From Miltoncostaea sp050250915 (lineage in GTDB: Bacteria; Actinomycetota; Thermoleophilia; Miltoncostaeales; Miltoncostaeaceae): 64,000 nucleotides of DNA. The stretch lies in NCBI GenBank assembly GCA_050250915.1, contig JBFWNT010000005.1:88758-152757 (forward strand), in the 5' to 3' direction. Below are positions 1 through 10,273 of the stretch, one piece after another. Made by a program: the position numbers and the translations under genes. The notes under the pieces are model-generated. The model was not told where the DNA came from. It did not search any database and saw only the letters and a program-made list of their open reading frames with translations. How positions within the stretch are numbered: position 1 is the first letter of the stretch; each line of letters opens with the position of its first letter.

Positions 1-312
1 GTAGAGCAGGCGGCGGGCGAAGCCCTCCCAGATCTCGTCGTCCACGGGGATGCGGCTGTGCTTCTCGACCCCCTCGCGCATCATCGCCCGGAACGCCTCG
101 TCGGTCAGGTCGGCGCGGGCGGCCCCCACGATCGCCGTCTCGGGCGGCAGCAGCTGCTGCACGGCCAGGCTGTAGAGCCCCGGCAGCAGCTTGCGCGACG
201 TCAGATCGCCCGTGGCGCCGAAGATCACGATCACCGCCGGTGCCGGCGTCCGCTGCAGGCGGACGTCGTCGTGGGTCGGCGCCGGCAGGGTGGGGGAGTC
301 GGCGCCGATCAC
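1..312 (-). CDS. zwf: Glucose-6-phosphate 1-dehydrogenase, N-terminal part (cut by window edge)
   Basis: The first 104 codons of the enzyme that oxidises glucose 6-phosphate to 6-phosphogluconolactone with NAD(P)+, the entry step of the oxidative pentose phosphate pathway. Residues 29-48 carry the dinucleotide-binding fingerprint VIFGATGDLTSRKLLPGLY, which closely matches the family's G-A-S/T-G-D-L-x-x-R-K-L-x-P. The GTG at 312 is the first possible start in this frame downstream of the transketolase stop, 31 bp away. The gene follows guaB and tkt on the same strand, so it is probably the third gene of one transcript that links the oxidative and non-oxidative branches. The C-terminal three quarters lie outside the window. 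Confidence 0.85.
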   Translation of the reverse strand, partial: MIGADSPTLPAPTHDDVRLQRTPAPAVIVIFGATGDLTSRKLLPGLYSLAVQQLLPPETAIVGAARADLTDEAFRAMMREGVEKHSRIPVDDEIWEGFARRLLY

Positions 313-343
313 CAGAGACTCACGCTCGAGTCGAGGGTGAGAG

Positions 344-2323
<1,980 letters not shown>

Positions 2324-2343
2324 GGGCCGCTCCTGGGTCTGGG

Positions 2344-3783
2344 CTAGAGGGACACGTCGTGGGGATGGCTCTCGCGCAGGCCCCCGGGTGTGATCCGCAC
2401 GAAACGGGCGTTGGCGTGGAACTCGTGGATGGAGCGGGCGTCGGAGTAGCTCATCCCGGACCGCAGGCCGCCCACCAGGCCGTGGAGGATGGTGGCGGCC
2501 GGGTCGCGGAGCGGGACGACCGCCTCGACCCCCTCCGGCACGATCGGGTTGAACTCGGTGGGATCCTCGCCGTCCACGGCTCGGCGGGCGGCGGCCGCCC
2601 CCGCCGAGGCCATCCCGCGGAAGACCTTCACACGGGTGCCGTTTCGTGCCACCACCACGCCGGGGCTCTCCGGGGTGCCGGCCAGCAGGTTCCCCACCAT
2701 CACGGTCTCGGCGCCGGCGGCGATGGCCTTGGCGACGTCGCCGCCCGCCCGGATGCCGCCGTCGGCGATCACGGGCACGCCGTGCGGCGCGACCGCCTCG
2801 GCGCACTCCAGCACCGCGCTGAACTGGGGGACCCCGACGCCCGCGACGATGCGGGTGGTGCACACCGAGCCCGGGCCCACGCCCACCTTGACGGCATCCG
2901 CCCCGGCCGCGGCCAGGTCGCGCGCGCCCTCGGCGGTGGCGACGTTGCCCGCGATCACGTCGACGCCCTCGCCGAGCGCCTCCCGCACCTCGCCGATCGC
3001 CCGGACGGCGTGCTCGGCGTGGCCGTGCGCGATGTCGAGCACCACGACGTCCGCGCCGGCGGCCTGCAGCGCCTGGGCGCGCTCGATGAAGTCGCCGCGC
3101 ACCCCGATGGCGGCGCCCACCGCGAGCCGGCCGCGGGCGTCCTTGGTCGCCTCGGGCCGCTCGGCGCGCTGGAGGATGTCGCGCAGGGTGACGAGCCCCA
3201 CCAGGCGGTCCTCCTCGTCGACGAGCGGGAGCTTCTCGACGCGCGCGTCGCGCAGCAGGCGCGCCGCCTCCTCCGTACCCGTCGCGGGGCCGCCCGTCAC
3301 CAGGCGCTCGCGGGGCGTCATGAGGGTCGCGACCGTCTCGAGGGGGTCCGTGCGCAGCATCACGTCGCGCGCGGTGAGCACGCCGGCCAGGCGGCCGTCG
3401 GGGTGGGTCACCATCAGGCTCGTCACCCGCAGGCGGCGCATCACGGCCTGGGCCTCGACCAGGGTGGCGCCCGGCCCGATCGTGTGCGGGTCGCTGATCA
3501 CCAGTGCCTCCGCGCGCTTCACGCGGGCCACCTCGTCCACCTGCTCCTCGATGGTCAGGAAGCGGTGGATGAACCCGATCCCGCCGGCCCGCGCCATCGC
3601 GACGGCCATGGCCGAGCCCGTGACGGTGTCCATGTTCGCGGACACCACGGGGATGGCCAGCCGCACGTTGCGGGAGAGCCGGGTCGAGACGTCCACGTCC
3701 GAACGGGACGAGATGCCGCTTCTGCGCGGCGCGAGCAGGACGTCGTCGTAGGACAGGGCGAGCGGAATGCCGGCCTCGTTCAC
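2344..3783 (-). CDS. guaB: Inosine-5'-monophosphate dehydrogenase
   Basis: Converts IMP to XMP with NAD+, the committed step of guanine nucleotide synthesis. The 479-aa protein has the expected order: N-terminal barrel segment (LALSYDDVLLAPRRS), two CBS domains inserted at about residues 95-205, and the catalytic loop GPGSVCTTR, whose cysteine near residue 307 forms the covalent XMP intermediate. The start is GTG at 3783. It has no Shine-Dalgarno; instead a -10-like TAAGGT lies 6 nt upstream, so the mRNA is probably leaderless. First gene of the probable guaB-tkt-zwf unit. Confidence 0.95.
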   Translation of the reverse strand: MNEAGIPLALSYDDVLLAPRRSGISSRSDVDVSTRLSRNVRLAIPVVSANMDTVTGSAMAVAMARAGGIGFIHRFLTIEEQVDEVARVKRAEALVISDPHTIGPGATLVEAQAVMRRLRVTSLMVTHPDGRLAGVLTARDVMLRTDPLETVATLMTPRERLVTGGPATGTEEAARLLRDARVEKLPLVDEEDRLVGLVTLRDILQRAERPEATKDARGRLAVGAAIGVRGDFIERAQALQAAGADVVVLDIAHGHAEHAVRAIGEVREALGEGVDVIAGNVATAEGARDLAAAGADAVKVGVGPGSVCTTRIVAGVGVPQFSAVLECAEAVAPHGVPVIADGGIRAGGDVAKAIAAGAETVMVGNLLAGTPESPGVVVARNGTRVKVFRGMASAGAAAARRAVDGEDPTEFNPIVPEGVEAVVPLRDPAATILHGLVGGLRSGMSYSDARSIHEFHANARFVRITPGGLRESHPHDVSL

Positions 3784-3789
3784 CGGCCC

Positions 3790-3795
3790 ACCTTA
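3790..3795 (-). promoter_or_regulatory. Leaderless -10 box of guaB
   Basis: TAAGGT read on the minus strand, followed by 6 nt and the GTG start of guaB. The gap between the -10 and the start codon is too short for a ribosome binding site. Confidence 0.5.
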
Positions 3796-3824
3796 CCCCT
3801 CCGCGGCCTGCCCGGGACGTGAGG

Positions 3825-3830
3825 TAGCAT
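3825..3830 (+). promoter_or_regulatory. Leaderless -10 box of the 3837 lipoprotein gene
   Basis: TAGCAT followed by exactly 6 nt and the ATG at 3837; no Shine-Dalgarno. It is divergent from guaB, with the two -10 boxes only about 30 bp apart. Confidence 0.5.
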
Positions 3831-3836
3831 CGCCCG

Positions 3837-4298
3837 ATGGCGCCCCGACCGCCCGTCGCGCTCGCCGTCGGCGCGCTCGTGTGCGCGGCACTCGCCGGAT
3901 GCGGGGGCGGCACCGACGCCGGACCCGTCACCGCGACCCCGTCCGACTACATCGCGGCCGTCGAGCGCCTGATGGAGCCGCCCGGGCAGATCGCGTCGTC
4001 GTTGCAGGAGCGCGGCGGCAGCATCACCGGTGATGCGCCCCCGGCGGGCCGCCTGGACCGCATCGTCGCGGCCGCCCGCGACCGCCTGGACGAGTTCCGC
4101 GCCCTGCGCCTGGGCGATCCCGCGCTGCGGCGCCAGCGCGACCGGCTCGCCGGCGCCTACGCCCGGATGATCCCGCGCATGCGCTCCGCCGCCGACGCCC
4201 TCGATTCCCGCGACCGCACCGCGCTGTCGCGCGCCTCCCGCCCCTTCCTCGACGCACTGGACGCGCTGTCATCCGCCGCCTCCTCGCCGTCGCGCTGA
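3837..4298 (+). CDS. Putative lipoprotein of unknown function
   Basis: A 153-aa protein with a clear lipoprotein signal: hydrophobic residues 7-20 end in the lipobox LAGC, followed by GGG. The mature part is mostly helical and rich in Arg/Asp/Ala, with no recognised domain. It is followed, with overlap, by a second small lipoprotein gene, so the two probably form a bicistronic unit acting at the outer face of the membrane. The role is unknown. Helical mature regions of this size are common in small exported sensors or binding subunits, but nothing here is diagnostic. Confidence 0.75.
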   Translation: MAPRPPVALAVGALVCAALAGCGGGTDAGPVTATPSDYIAAVERLMEPPGQIASSLQERGGSITGDAPPAGRLDRIVAAARDRLDEFRALRLGDPALRRQRDRLAGAYARMIPRMRSAADALDSRDRTALSRASRPFLDALDALSSAASSPSR

Positions 4299-4747
4299 TC
4301 GCCGCGACGGCGGCCGGCGTGGCCGGCTGCGGCGGCGGCTCCCTCGAGGCGGGCACCACCACGCTCCCCGACGGCACCCAGGTGTCGTCGCAGCGCTACC
4401 TGGCCGACACCGCGGCGGCGGCCGACGCGGTGGCCGACTTCTCGGCGCTGCTGTCGTCCCTGGCGCCGGTGCCGAAGCCGGCGCAGCTGCGGGCGAAGGC
4501 CCCCGAGCTGGTGGCCGCGCGCGACCGGGCGGCGCTGCTGGCCTCACGCCTCACCGCGCAGCGCCTGGAGGACCGGCGCCTGGAGGAGCAGCGGGCCGAC
4601 GCCTCGGCCGCGCTCGCGGCCGTCGTGGCGGCGATGGACGAGCTGGTGACCGCCGCCGGGCACGGCGATCCCGACGCGGCGGCGGCCGCGTCGCGGCGGT
4701 TCAGCCAGGCTGTCGGCGAGCTGAGGATGCTGCCCGCCCCCAGCTAG
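4271..4747 (+). CDS. Second small lipoprotein; start codon non-canonical or uncertain
   Basis: The frame encodes RRLLAVALIAATAAGVAGC, a textbook lipoprotein signal and lipobox, then about 140 residues of mostly helical sequence with no recognised domain. No ATG, GTG or TTG exists in frame before the lipobox except GTG at 4319, which would leave only VAGC and destroy the signal. The start is therefore probably ATC at 4271 (used here) or CTG at 4295, which overlaps the upstream TGA. A sequencing error is the alternative. Coupled to the preceding lipoprotein gene. Confidence 0.6.
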   Translation: MRRLLAVALIAATAAGVAGCGGGSLEAGTTTLPDGTQVSSQRYLADTAAAADAVADFSALLSSLAPVPKPAQLRAKAPELVAARDRAALLASRLTAQRLEDRRLEEQRADASAALAAVVAAMDELVTAAGHGDPDAAAAASRRFSQAVGELRMLPAPS

Positions 4748-4846
4748 GGCCCAGGGGGCATCCAGCTTTCGGGCGGTGCTGCCGATGTGAGGTGTGCAGG
4801 CCGCTCCCGGGGGAGCGGCGGCCCGTCGCACGGACCTGCCCAAGGG

Positions 4847-5581
4847 ATGGTGAGGTTGCAACAGGCCCCCGTTCGGGTGCTCATCGCAGGCCGCAATCCG
4901 GCGTGGACCGCCGGGATGGTGGCGTTCCTCTCCGGCCCGGAGCTGGAGGCGCGCTCGGCCGGCACGGTGGACGGCGCCCTCGACGCGCTCGACGCCGGTC
5001 CTCACCACCTGCTGGTGGTGGGCCGGGCGCTCCGGGACGCCCCCGGGTCGGAGCTGGCGCGCGAGGTGGCGCGGCGGCACCCCGGCGTGATCGTGGTGGT
5101 GGCGCTGGACGACGGCTCGCCCGAGGCGCAGCTGGAGGCGCTCGCCGCCGGCGCGGCCGGGTGCATCCCGCCCGACTCCGACCGCGACGCGGTGGTGGAG
5201 GCGGTCAGCGACGCGCTCCGCGGAGTCCCGCGCTTCGACCTGGAGGCGCTGCGCCCCCTCGCCGACCTCATGCGCCGCACCGGCCCGCGGGAGGTGCTGC
5301 TGACCGAGCAGGAGCGGGTCGTGCTCCGCCTGATGCGCCAGCACCTGACCTACAAGGAGATCGCCCAGCGGCTCGGCGTCTCCTGGCACACGGTGCGCAC
5401 CCACGCCCAGTCGATCCTCCGCAAGTCCGGCGTCCACTCGCGCCGCGACCTGGACGCCTGGGACCAGCGCCTGGACTCCGCGGACAACCCGCCGGCCGTT
5501 GCAGCACCTCTCTACCCGGGCGCTGCGACCGCGCTCCGCGCGGTAGGGCCGGCGGGCAACGCGCGGGAGGTGGTCCGCTGA
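4847..5581 (+). CDS. LuxR-type DNA-binding regulator with degenerate receiver domain
   Basis: A 244-aa protein: residues ~6-120 have the receiver fold pattern, residues ~160-225 a LuxR/NarL helix-turn-helix (LTEQERVVLRLMR...TYKEIAQRLGVSWHTVRTH). The acidic pair expected after the first strand is replaced by LIAGRNP, and the phospho-acceptor Asp after the third strand by Gly in LLVVGRAL, so normal aspartyl phosphorylation is not possible. It is probably a pseudo-receiver regulated by another input. ATG 4847 is preferred because AAGGG lies just before it; an in-frame start at 4787 would add a non-family extension. A small membrane protein gene overlaps the stop. Confidence 0.85.
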   Translation: MVRLQQAPVRVLIAGRNPAWTAGMVAFLSGPELEARSAGTVDGALDALDAGPHHLLVVGRALRDAPGSELAREVARRHPGVIVVVALDDGSPEAQLEALAAGAAGCIPPDSDRDAVVEAVSDALRGVPRFDLEALRPLADLMRRTGPREVLLTEQERVVLRLMRQHLTYKEIAQRLGVSWHTVRTHAQSILRKSGVHSRRDLDAWDQRLDSADNPPAVAAPLYPGAATALRAVGPAGNAREVVR

Positions 5582-5820
5582 ACCGGCGCAGCCTGGCGCC
5601 CCCCGCGGGCCTGGCGCTGCTGGTGGCCGGCGGCGCGCTGCTGGTGCGCGTGGCCGTGATGATCGTCTCCGGCGACGGTGCCCGCTTCGGCTGGCTGTCG
5701 ACCGCCGCCGCGTGCGTCCTGGCCGGGGTCGCCCTGGTCCTGGTCGCGCTCCCCAAGATCGTCCCCCTGCCTGACGGCGAGGGGACGGACCAGCCCGCAC
5801 CCGAGCTGCCGCGCGGGTGA
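5578..5820 (+). CDS. Small two-TM membrane protein (CTG start)
   Basis: An 80-aa protein with two hydrophobic segments (about residues 9-31 and 40-61) and a short acidic, proline-rich cytoplasmic or external tail. The frame has no ATG/GTG/TTG before the first membrane segment. CTG at 5578 overlaps the TGA of the upstream regulator (CTGA) and lies 7 nt after a strong GGGAGG, so CTG is the likely start. Translationally coupled to the degenerate-receiver regulator, perhaps as its membrane partner; that link is inference. Confidence 0.65.
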   Translation: MNRRSLAPPAGLALLVAGGALLVRVAVMIVSGDGARFGWLSTAAACVLAGVALVLVALPKIVPLPDGEGTDQPAPELPRG

Positions 5821-5832
5821 TGGGGCCCGCGT

Positions 5833-5867
5833 CCGGCGGGGGCCTTCGGGAGGCAGGCCCCCGCCGG
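5833..5867. terminator. Bidirectional terminator hairpin
   Basis: A 12-bp perfect GC stem (5833-5844 with 5856-5867) and 11-nt loop, placed between two convergent genes. No U-tract on either side. Confidence 0.5.
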
Positions 5868-5900
5868 TCGCGGACGTAGCCGCGGCGAGGACGCGCCCGG

Positions 5901-6983
5901 CTAGGTCAGGCCCGCGATGACGAGCCTCGCCTCCTGGACGATCGCGCCCACGAGGTGCTCGGCGGGCAGCGCCTCGTCCGCCAGGCCGCCCGCCTGGCCG
6001 GCCCACAGCGCGATGTGCTCGGCGTCCCCTGCGGCGGCGGCCGCGGCGCGCAGGTCGGCGCTGGCGCTCGCCTGGCGCGGGTAGCCCAGCCCGGGCGGCC
6101 CGAGCGCCTCCAGCTCGGTCACCAGGCGGTTCACCAGGCCGCGTGCCGGCCGCCCGGAGACCGCGCGGGTGATGACCGTGTCGGTGTCCCGTGAGCGGGC
6201 GATGCGCTCCTGGTAGGCCGCGGGGACGCCCGCCTCGGCGGCGACGAGGAACCTGGTGCCCATCTGGACGGCCTGGGCGCCGAGGGCGAGCGCCGCGGCC
6301 AGCCCGCGGCCGTCCATGATCCCCCCGGCGGCGATCACGGGGACGTCGACGGCGTCGACCACCTGGGGCACCAGGGCCAGGGTGCCGACGAGCGGGGGCG
6401 GCCCGTCCGCGGGGACCGTGAAGTCGGAGCGGTGGCCGCCGGCCTCGCCGCCCTGGGCCACGATCACGTCGGCGCCCGACGCGACGGCGCGCACGGCGTC
6501 GGCGACGTTGGCGGCCATCGCGATCACGGGCACGCCGGCGGCGTCGGCGAGGTCGCGGACGCCGGCGGGGTCGCCCAGGCCGACGCTCACCGCCGAGGCG
6601 CCCGCCTCGAGGGCCGCGGCCACCAGCTCGCGCGCCGTCGGCGGGGACGGGGCGGCGGGAGGCTCGGCGGGGATGCCCAGCTCGCGGCGCATCTCCGCGA
6701 ACACCGGCGCGGGGTCGGCGGCGCCGGGCTGCGGGGGCTCGGGCGGCGCGACCAGGACGTTGACCGCGATCGGGGCGTCCGTGAGCTCGCGCGCGCGTGC
6801 GACGGCGGCGGCCGCGCGCTCCACCGTCATGCCCGTGAGGCCGAACGTTCCGAGGCCGCCACCGCGGGAGACGGCGGCCACCAGCTCGGGCGTCGTCGGG
6901 CCTCCCGCCATCCCGGCCAGGACCACCGGGTGGCGGATTCCGAGCTGCCGGCAGAGGCCGGTCGTCAGATCGGGGAGAGGAAT
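5901..6983 (-). CDS. Nitronate monooxygenase / FabK-like FMN oxidoreductase (ATT start)
   Basis: A 360-aa TIM-barrel flavoprotein of the 2-nitropropane dioxygenase family, which oxidises alkyl nitronates or reduces enoyl thioesters. Visible family elements are LGIRHPVVLAGMAGG at the N-terminus, AQGGEAGGHR (FMN phosphate loop) and VIAAGGIMDGRGLAAALALG. The family N-terminus lies upstream of the first ATG in frame (6926). The best start is ATT at 6983, 8 nt after a perfect AGGAGG; the ATG at 6990 is in another frame and too close to that ribosome site. Monocistronic, convergent with the small membrane protein gene. The exact substrate cannot be assigned. Confidence 0.85.
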   Translation of the reverse strand: MPLPDLTTGLCRQLGIRHPVVLAGMAGGPTTPELVAAVSRGGGLGTFGLTGMTVERAAAAVARARELTDAPIAVNVLVAPPEPPQPGAADPAPVFAEMRRELGIPAEPPAAPSPPTARELVAAALEAGASAVSVGLGDPAGVRDLADAAGVPVIAMAANVADAVRAVASGADVIVAQGGEAGGHRSDFTVPADGPPPLVGTLALVPQVVDAVDVPVIAAGGIMDGRGLAAALALGAQAVQMGTRFLVAAEAGVPAAYQERIARSRDTDTVITRAVSGRPARGLVNRLVTELEALGPPGLGYPRQASASADLRAAAAAAGDAEHIALWAGQAGGLADEALPAEHLVGAIVQEARLVIAGLT

Positions 6984-7096
6984 TGCCCATGCCTCCTGGG
7001 GCCCCGATCCGTAAGGAATCGGCCCCGGACACCGATAGAGGGGGCAAGCCGGGCCTCACACCGGATCGTCCCCTCTACGCCGAGGTTATACACGAC

Positions 7097-7195
7097 ATGC
7101 GCTCCAAGCTCATCGCTCTGTACGTCGCTGGTGCCGCCGTCGCCACTCTCGTCGCCGCGAACGGCGCGATGGCTGCGACCTGGATTCGCCGGTAG
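7097..7195 (+). CDS. Possible 32-aa exported or membrane peptide
   Basis: ATG 7097 opens a short frame whose product has a basic start (MRSKLIAL) followed by one hydrophobic, Ala-rich segment and the end AMAATWIRR, resembling a bare signal peptide with an AMA cleavage site. A GAGG lies 11 nt upstream. It sits between the divergent nitronate monooxygenase and kup, and a strong hairpin follows immediately. It could be a real micropeptide or a leader for the downstream transporter gene. Low certainty. Confidence 0.35.
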   Translation: MRSKLIALYVAGAAVATLVAANGAMAATWIRR

Positions 7196-7203
7196 CTCCT
7201 CCC

Positions 7204-7238
7204 GGGGGCGCGTGTCCCTCCCCCGGACGCGCGCCCCC
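7204..7238 (+). terminator. Strong GC hairpin upstream of kup
   Basis: A 14-bp stem (7204-7217 with 7225-7238, one wobble pair) with a 7-nt C-rich loop directly after the 32-aa frame. Either a terminator of that short transcript or an attenuator in the kup leader; no U-tract. Confidence 0.45.
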
Positions 7239-7348
7239 AGCGTCTCCACGACGCGGACGTTCTCACAGGTCCTCCTCGCGGGAGCGCGGGTCGAGGACCG
7301 TGCCGCCTCCCATCGCTCCACATGGCAGGGTTCGGCCATGGTCGCGCG

Positions 7349-9301
7349 ATGAGCGGCACGACGCCGGGGCACCCGACGGCGCGAGGGACGACCCCGGAGG
7401 CCGCGCGAGGCGGGATGGCCGGCGCCCTCTACCTGGGCGCGCTCGGTGTCGTGTTCGGCGATCTCGGCACCAGCCCGCTCTATACCGTCCAGACGGTCTT
7501 CAACCCCGACGACCCGCACCCCGTGGCGGTGTCGGCGACGGCGGTCCTCGGGATCGTCTCGCTGATCTTCTGGTCGGTCACGCTGGTCGTCACGGTCACG
7601 TACGTCACGCTCGTGATGCGCGCCGACAACGACGGCGAGGGCGGGATCATGGCGCTCATCACGCTGATCCGACGCCGGGTGCCCGGACTCCGGGGACGCA
7701 CCAAGGCCGTGCTCGCGGCGGCCGGCATATTCGGTGCCGCGCTCTTCTTCGGCGACAGCATGATCACGCCCGCGATCTCCGTGCTGTCCGCGGTCCAGGG
7801 GCTCGAGGTCGCCGAGCCCTCCCTCGCCGACGCCGTCGTCCCCATCGCGGTGGTCATCCTCGTCGCCCTGTTCCTGGTGCAGCGCGTGGGGACCGGCGTG
7901 GTCGGGCGCTTCTTCGGGCCGGTGATGGTCGTCTGGTTCTCCGTGATCGCCGTCCTCGGCGTGCACGGGATCATGGAGCGGCCCAGCGTGCTGCGCGCGC
8001 TCTCGCCGTCGTACGCCGTGAGCTTCGCCGCCGCCGAGCCGGCGACCGCCTTCTTCGCCCTGGCCGCCGTGGTCCTCGCGGTGACCGGCGCCGAGGCCCT
8101 CTACGCCGACATGGGGCATTTCGGGCGCCCCGCGATCACCCGCGCGTGGCTGACGCTCGTGTTCCCCGCCTGCATCCTGAGCTACCTCGGGCAGGGCGCC
8201 CTCATCCTCGGCGACCCCGCCGGCGCCGTCGCGAACCCCTTCTTCCTGCTCGCGCCGAGCTGGGCGCAGGTGCCGTTGGTGGTGCTCGCCACCGCCGCGA
8301 CCGTGATCGCCTCGCAGGCGGTCATCACCGGCGCCTTCTCCGTCGCGCACCAGGCGGTGCAGCTCGGCTACCTCCCGCGGCTGCGGGTCCGCCACACGTC
8401 CTGGGCGACCATCGGCCAGATCTACGTCCCCTGGATGAACTGGCTGCTGCTGGTGGGCGTCGTCGCCCTCGTCCTGGCCTTCCGCAGCTCCACGGCCCTG
8501 GCCTTCGCGTTCGGCATGGCGGTGGTCGGCACGATCACGATCACCACCGTCCTCTTCCTCGTCGTCGCCCGCGCCGGCTGGGGCTGGCCGCGCTGGGCGA
8601 TCTGGGGCGGGGGCGCCGTGCTCCTGACCGTGGACCTGCTCTTCCTGGCCGCAAACGTGACCAAGATCCCCTCGGGGGCCTGGCTGCCGCTGCTGATCGG
8701 CCTCGTCGCGTTCACGGTGCTCACCACGTGGCACACCGGCCGCGGCATCGTCACCCGGGAGCGCGAGCGCCACGAGGGCCCGCTGCGGGTCTTCATCGAC
8801 CGCATCCGGGCGGCGCGGCCGCCGATCGGGCGCGTCCCCGGGACCGCGGTGTTCCTGAACCGCAACCTCTCGACGACGCCGCTGGCGATGCGCTCCGTGG
8901 TCGAGCACCTGGGCGTCCTGCACGAGCACGCCGTGATCCTGACGGTCGAGACCGTGCCGTCCCCGCGGGTCGCACCGGCCGACCGGCTCGTGATCGACGA
9001 CCTGGGCCACCGCGACGATGGGATCACCCACGCCCGGGCCCGCTTCGGCTACATGGAGCGGCCCGACGTGCCCGGCGTGCTCCGCCTGCTCGAGCACGCC
9101 GACGTCGAGTGCCCGCTGGAGGTCGACACCGCCACGTTCTTCCTGTCCACGATCGAGGTCCACGTGGGCGAGCTCCCGGATCTCGCCCGCTGGCGCAAGC
9201 GCCTCTTCGTGGCGACGTCCCACATCGCGGCCGACGCCGTCGAGTACTTCGGCCTCCCGAGGGAGCGGACCGTCCTGATGGGGTCGCGGGTCGAGCTGTG
9301 A
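7349..9301 (+). CDS. kup: Potassium uptake protein Kup
   Basis: A 650-aa integral membrane K+ importer of the KUP/HAK/KT family. The diagnostic GVVFGDLGTSPLYTVQTVF lies near residue 30, followed by about 12 membrane segments and a C-terminal soluble domain of ~190 residues (from about residue 470), the usual architecture. ATG 7349 (MSGTTPGHP) is chosen; an in-frame ATG at 7322 would add nine residues. Single gene; potassium transporters in this phylum are often controlled by c-di-AMP, but no recognisable c-di-AMP riboswitch is seen upstream, only a strong hairpin. Confidence 0.95.
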   Translation: MSGTTPGHPTARGTTPEAARGGMAGALYLGALGVVFGDLGTSPLYTVQTVFNPDDPHPVAVSATAVLGIVSLIFWSVTLVVTVTYVTLVMRADNDGEGGIMALITLIRRRVPGLRGRTKAVLAAAGIFGAALFFGDSMITPAISVLSAVQGLEVAEPSLADAVVPIAVVILVALFLVQRVGTGVVGRFFGPVMVVWFSVIAVLGVHGIMERPSVLRALSPSYAVSFAAAEPATAFFALAAVVLAVTGAEALYADMGHFGRPAITRAWLTLVFPACILSYLGQGALILGDPAGAVANPFFLLAPSWAQVPLVVLATAATVIASQAVITGAFSVAHQAVQLGYLPRLRVRHTSWATIGQIYVPWMNWLLLVGVVALVLAFRSSTALAFAFGMAVVGTITITTVLFLVVARAGWGWPRWAIWGGGAVLLTVDLLFLAANVTKIPSGAWLPLLIGLVAFTVLTTWHTGRGIVTRERERHEGPLRVFIDRIRAARPPIGRVPGTAVFLNRNLSTTPLAMRSVVEHLGVLHEHAVILTVETVPSPRVAPADRLVIDDLGHRDDGITHARARFGYMERPDVPGVLRLLEHADVECPLEVDTATFFLSTIEVHVGELPDLARWRKRLFVATSHIAADAVEYFGLPRERTVLMGSRVEL

Positions 9302-9305
9302 CGGC

Positions 9306-9323
9306 GGCCCCCCGCGAGGGGCC
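9306..9323. terminator. Short hairpin between convergent genes
   Basis: GGCCCC and GGGGCC separated by 6 nt, exactly filling the gap between kup and the convergent peroxidase gene. Confidence 0.3.
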
Positions 9324-9998
9324 CTACAGGTCCCCCTCGTCGAGCAGCCGGTCGACGGCCGCGACGAGCGCCGGGTCGTCCGGCTCCACCGAGGAGTCGT
9401 AGCGGGCCACCAACCGCCCGTCGCGGTCGAGCAGGTACTTGGTGAAGTTCCACCCGGGCTCCTCGCCCGCCGCCCCCGGCCGCGCCGCGATGCGCGCGAA
9501 CAGCGGCTGCGGGTCGGGCGCCGTGACCCGCCCCTTCGCGGCCATGGGGAAGCTCACGCCGTAGTTGAGCGTGCAGAAGTCCTTGATCTCCTCGCCGGAC
9601 GCGAGCTCCTGGCGGAAGTCGTTGGACGGGAAGCCGACGATCGTGAAGCCCTGGCCCCGCTTGGCCTCGTAGAGCGCCTCCAGGCCCTCGAACTGGGGCG
9701 TGAAGCCGCACCGGCTGGCGGTGTTCACCACCAGCACCACCCGCCCCTCGAGCGCCGCGGGGCGCAGCACCGACCCGTCGATGAGCCGGATGGGCGTCGT
9801 GAGCAGCGACGGCCCCCGCCGGCGGTCCCCGGGAAGGAGCGGGGCCGGGGGTGCCGCGGCCGTGCCCGCGGTCGCCGCGGTCGCGCCGGCGCCGTCCGCC
9901 TGCGGCGGCGCGGGGCCGTCCCCGCACCCCGCCACGACCACGGCCGCGGCGACGGCGGCAAGGAGCGCGATCGGCGTCCGGATCCGAGCCATCACCAT
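9324..9998 (-). CDS. Glutathione peroxidase-family lipoprotein
   Basis: A 224-aa thiol peroxidase on the outer face of the membrane: a lipoprotein signal ends in VVAGC near residue 23, then a low-complexity Ala/Pro/Thr linker, then the GPx fold. The peroxidatic cysteine is in NTASRCGFTPQFEGLE; the usual FPCNQF is FPSNDF here, and the Cys in EEIKDFC is the likely resolving residue, so it should use thioredoxin rather than glutathione. WNFTKYLLDRDG holds the conserved Trp-Asn. Starts at ATG 9998 or 9992 are equivalent. Lipid anchoring of this enzyme suggests defence against external peroxide. Confidence 0.88.
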   Translation of the reverse strand: MVMARIRTPIALLAAVAAAVVVAGCGDGPAPPQADGAGATAATAGTAAAPPAPLLPGDRRRGPSLLTTPIRLIDGSVLRPAALEGRVVLVVNTASRCGFTPQFEGLEALYEAKRGQGFTIVGFPSNDFRQELASGEEIKDFCTLNYGVSFPMAAKGRVTAPDPQPLFARIAARPGAAGEEPGWNFTKYLLDRDGRLVARYDSSVEPDDPALVAAVDRLLDEGDL

Positions 9999-10075
9999 CA
10001 GGGTACGGACCCCGCGCCCGCCCGGACCAGGGATCCGGTCCTCAATCCCGGCCGCGGCGGGCCGATGACCAGGGT

Positions 10076-10225
10076 ATGAGCACGTCCTCCGCCACCGACC
10101 GGGCGCTCGACGCGATCGCGGTGCTCCGGGTCGCGCTTGCCGAGCAGGCCGCCACCCTCGCCGCCGACGAGCGGCGCGTCGAGGCGGCGCTCGCCGACTA
10201 CCTCGACCGCGCCGCCGCCGCCTAG
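10076..10225 (+). CDS. Small hypothetical protein
   Basis: A 49-aa frame from ATG 10076, Ala-rich with a predicted single long amphipathic helix (ALDAIAVLRVALAEQ...RRVEAALADYL). It is divergent from the peroxidase gene and just upstream of the ATP-grasp pair. No ribosome site and no recognised family; codon composition resembles real genes here. It may be a small coiled-coil partner. Confidence 0.4.
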   Translation: MSTSSATDRALDAIAVLRVALAEQAATLAADERRVEAALADYLDRAAAA

Positions 10226-10273
10226 CCGGGCCTCCTCGCCCCGCGGGCCGCGGTGGTGGGACACTCGCGCGGC

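Noticed and set aside
7000..7349. A c-di-AMP riboswitch upstream of kup
   Set aside because: None of the conserved ydaO/yuaA blocks is visible; only a strong GC hairpin is found.
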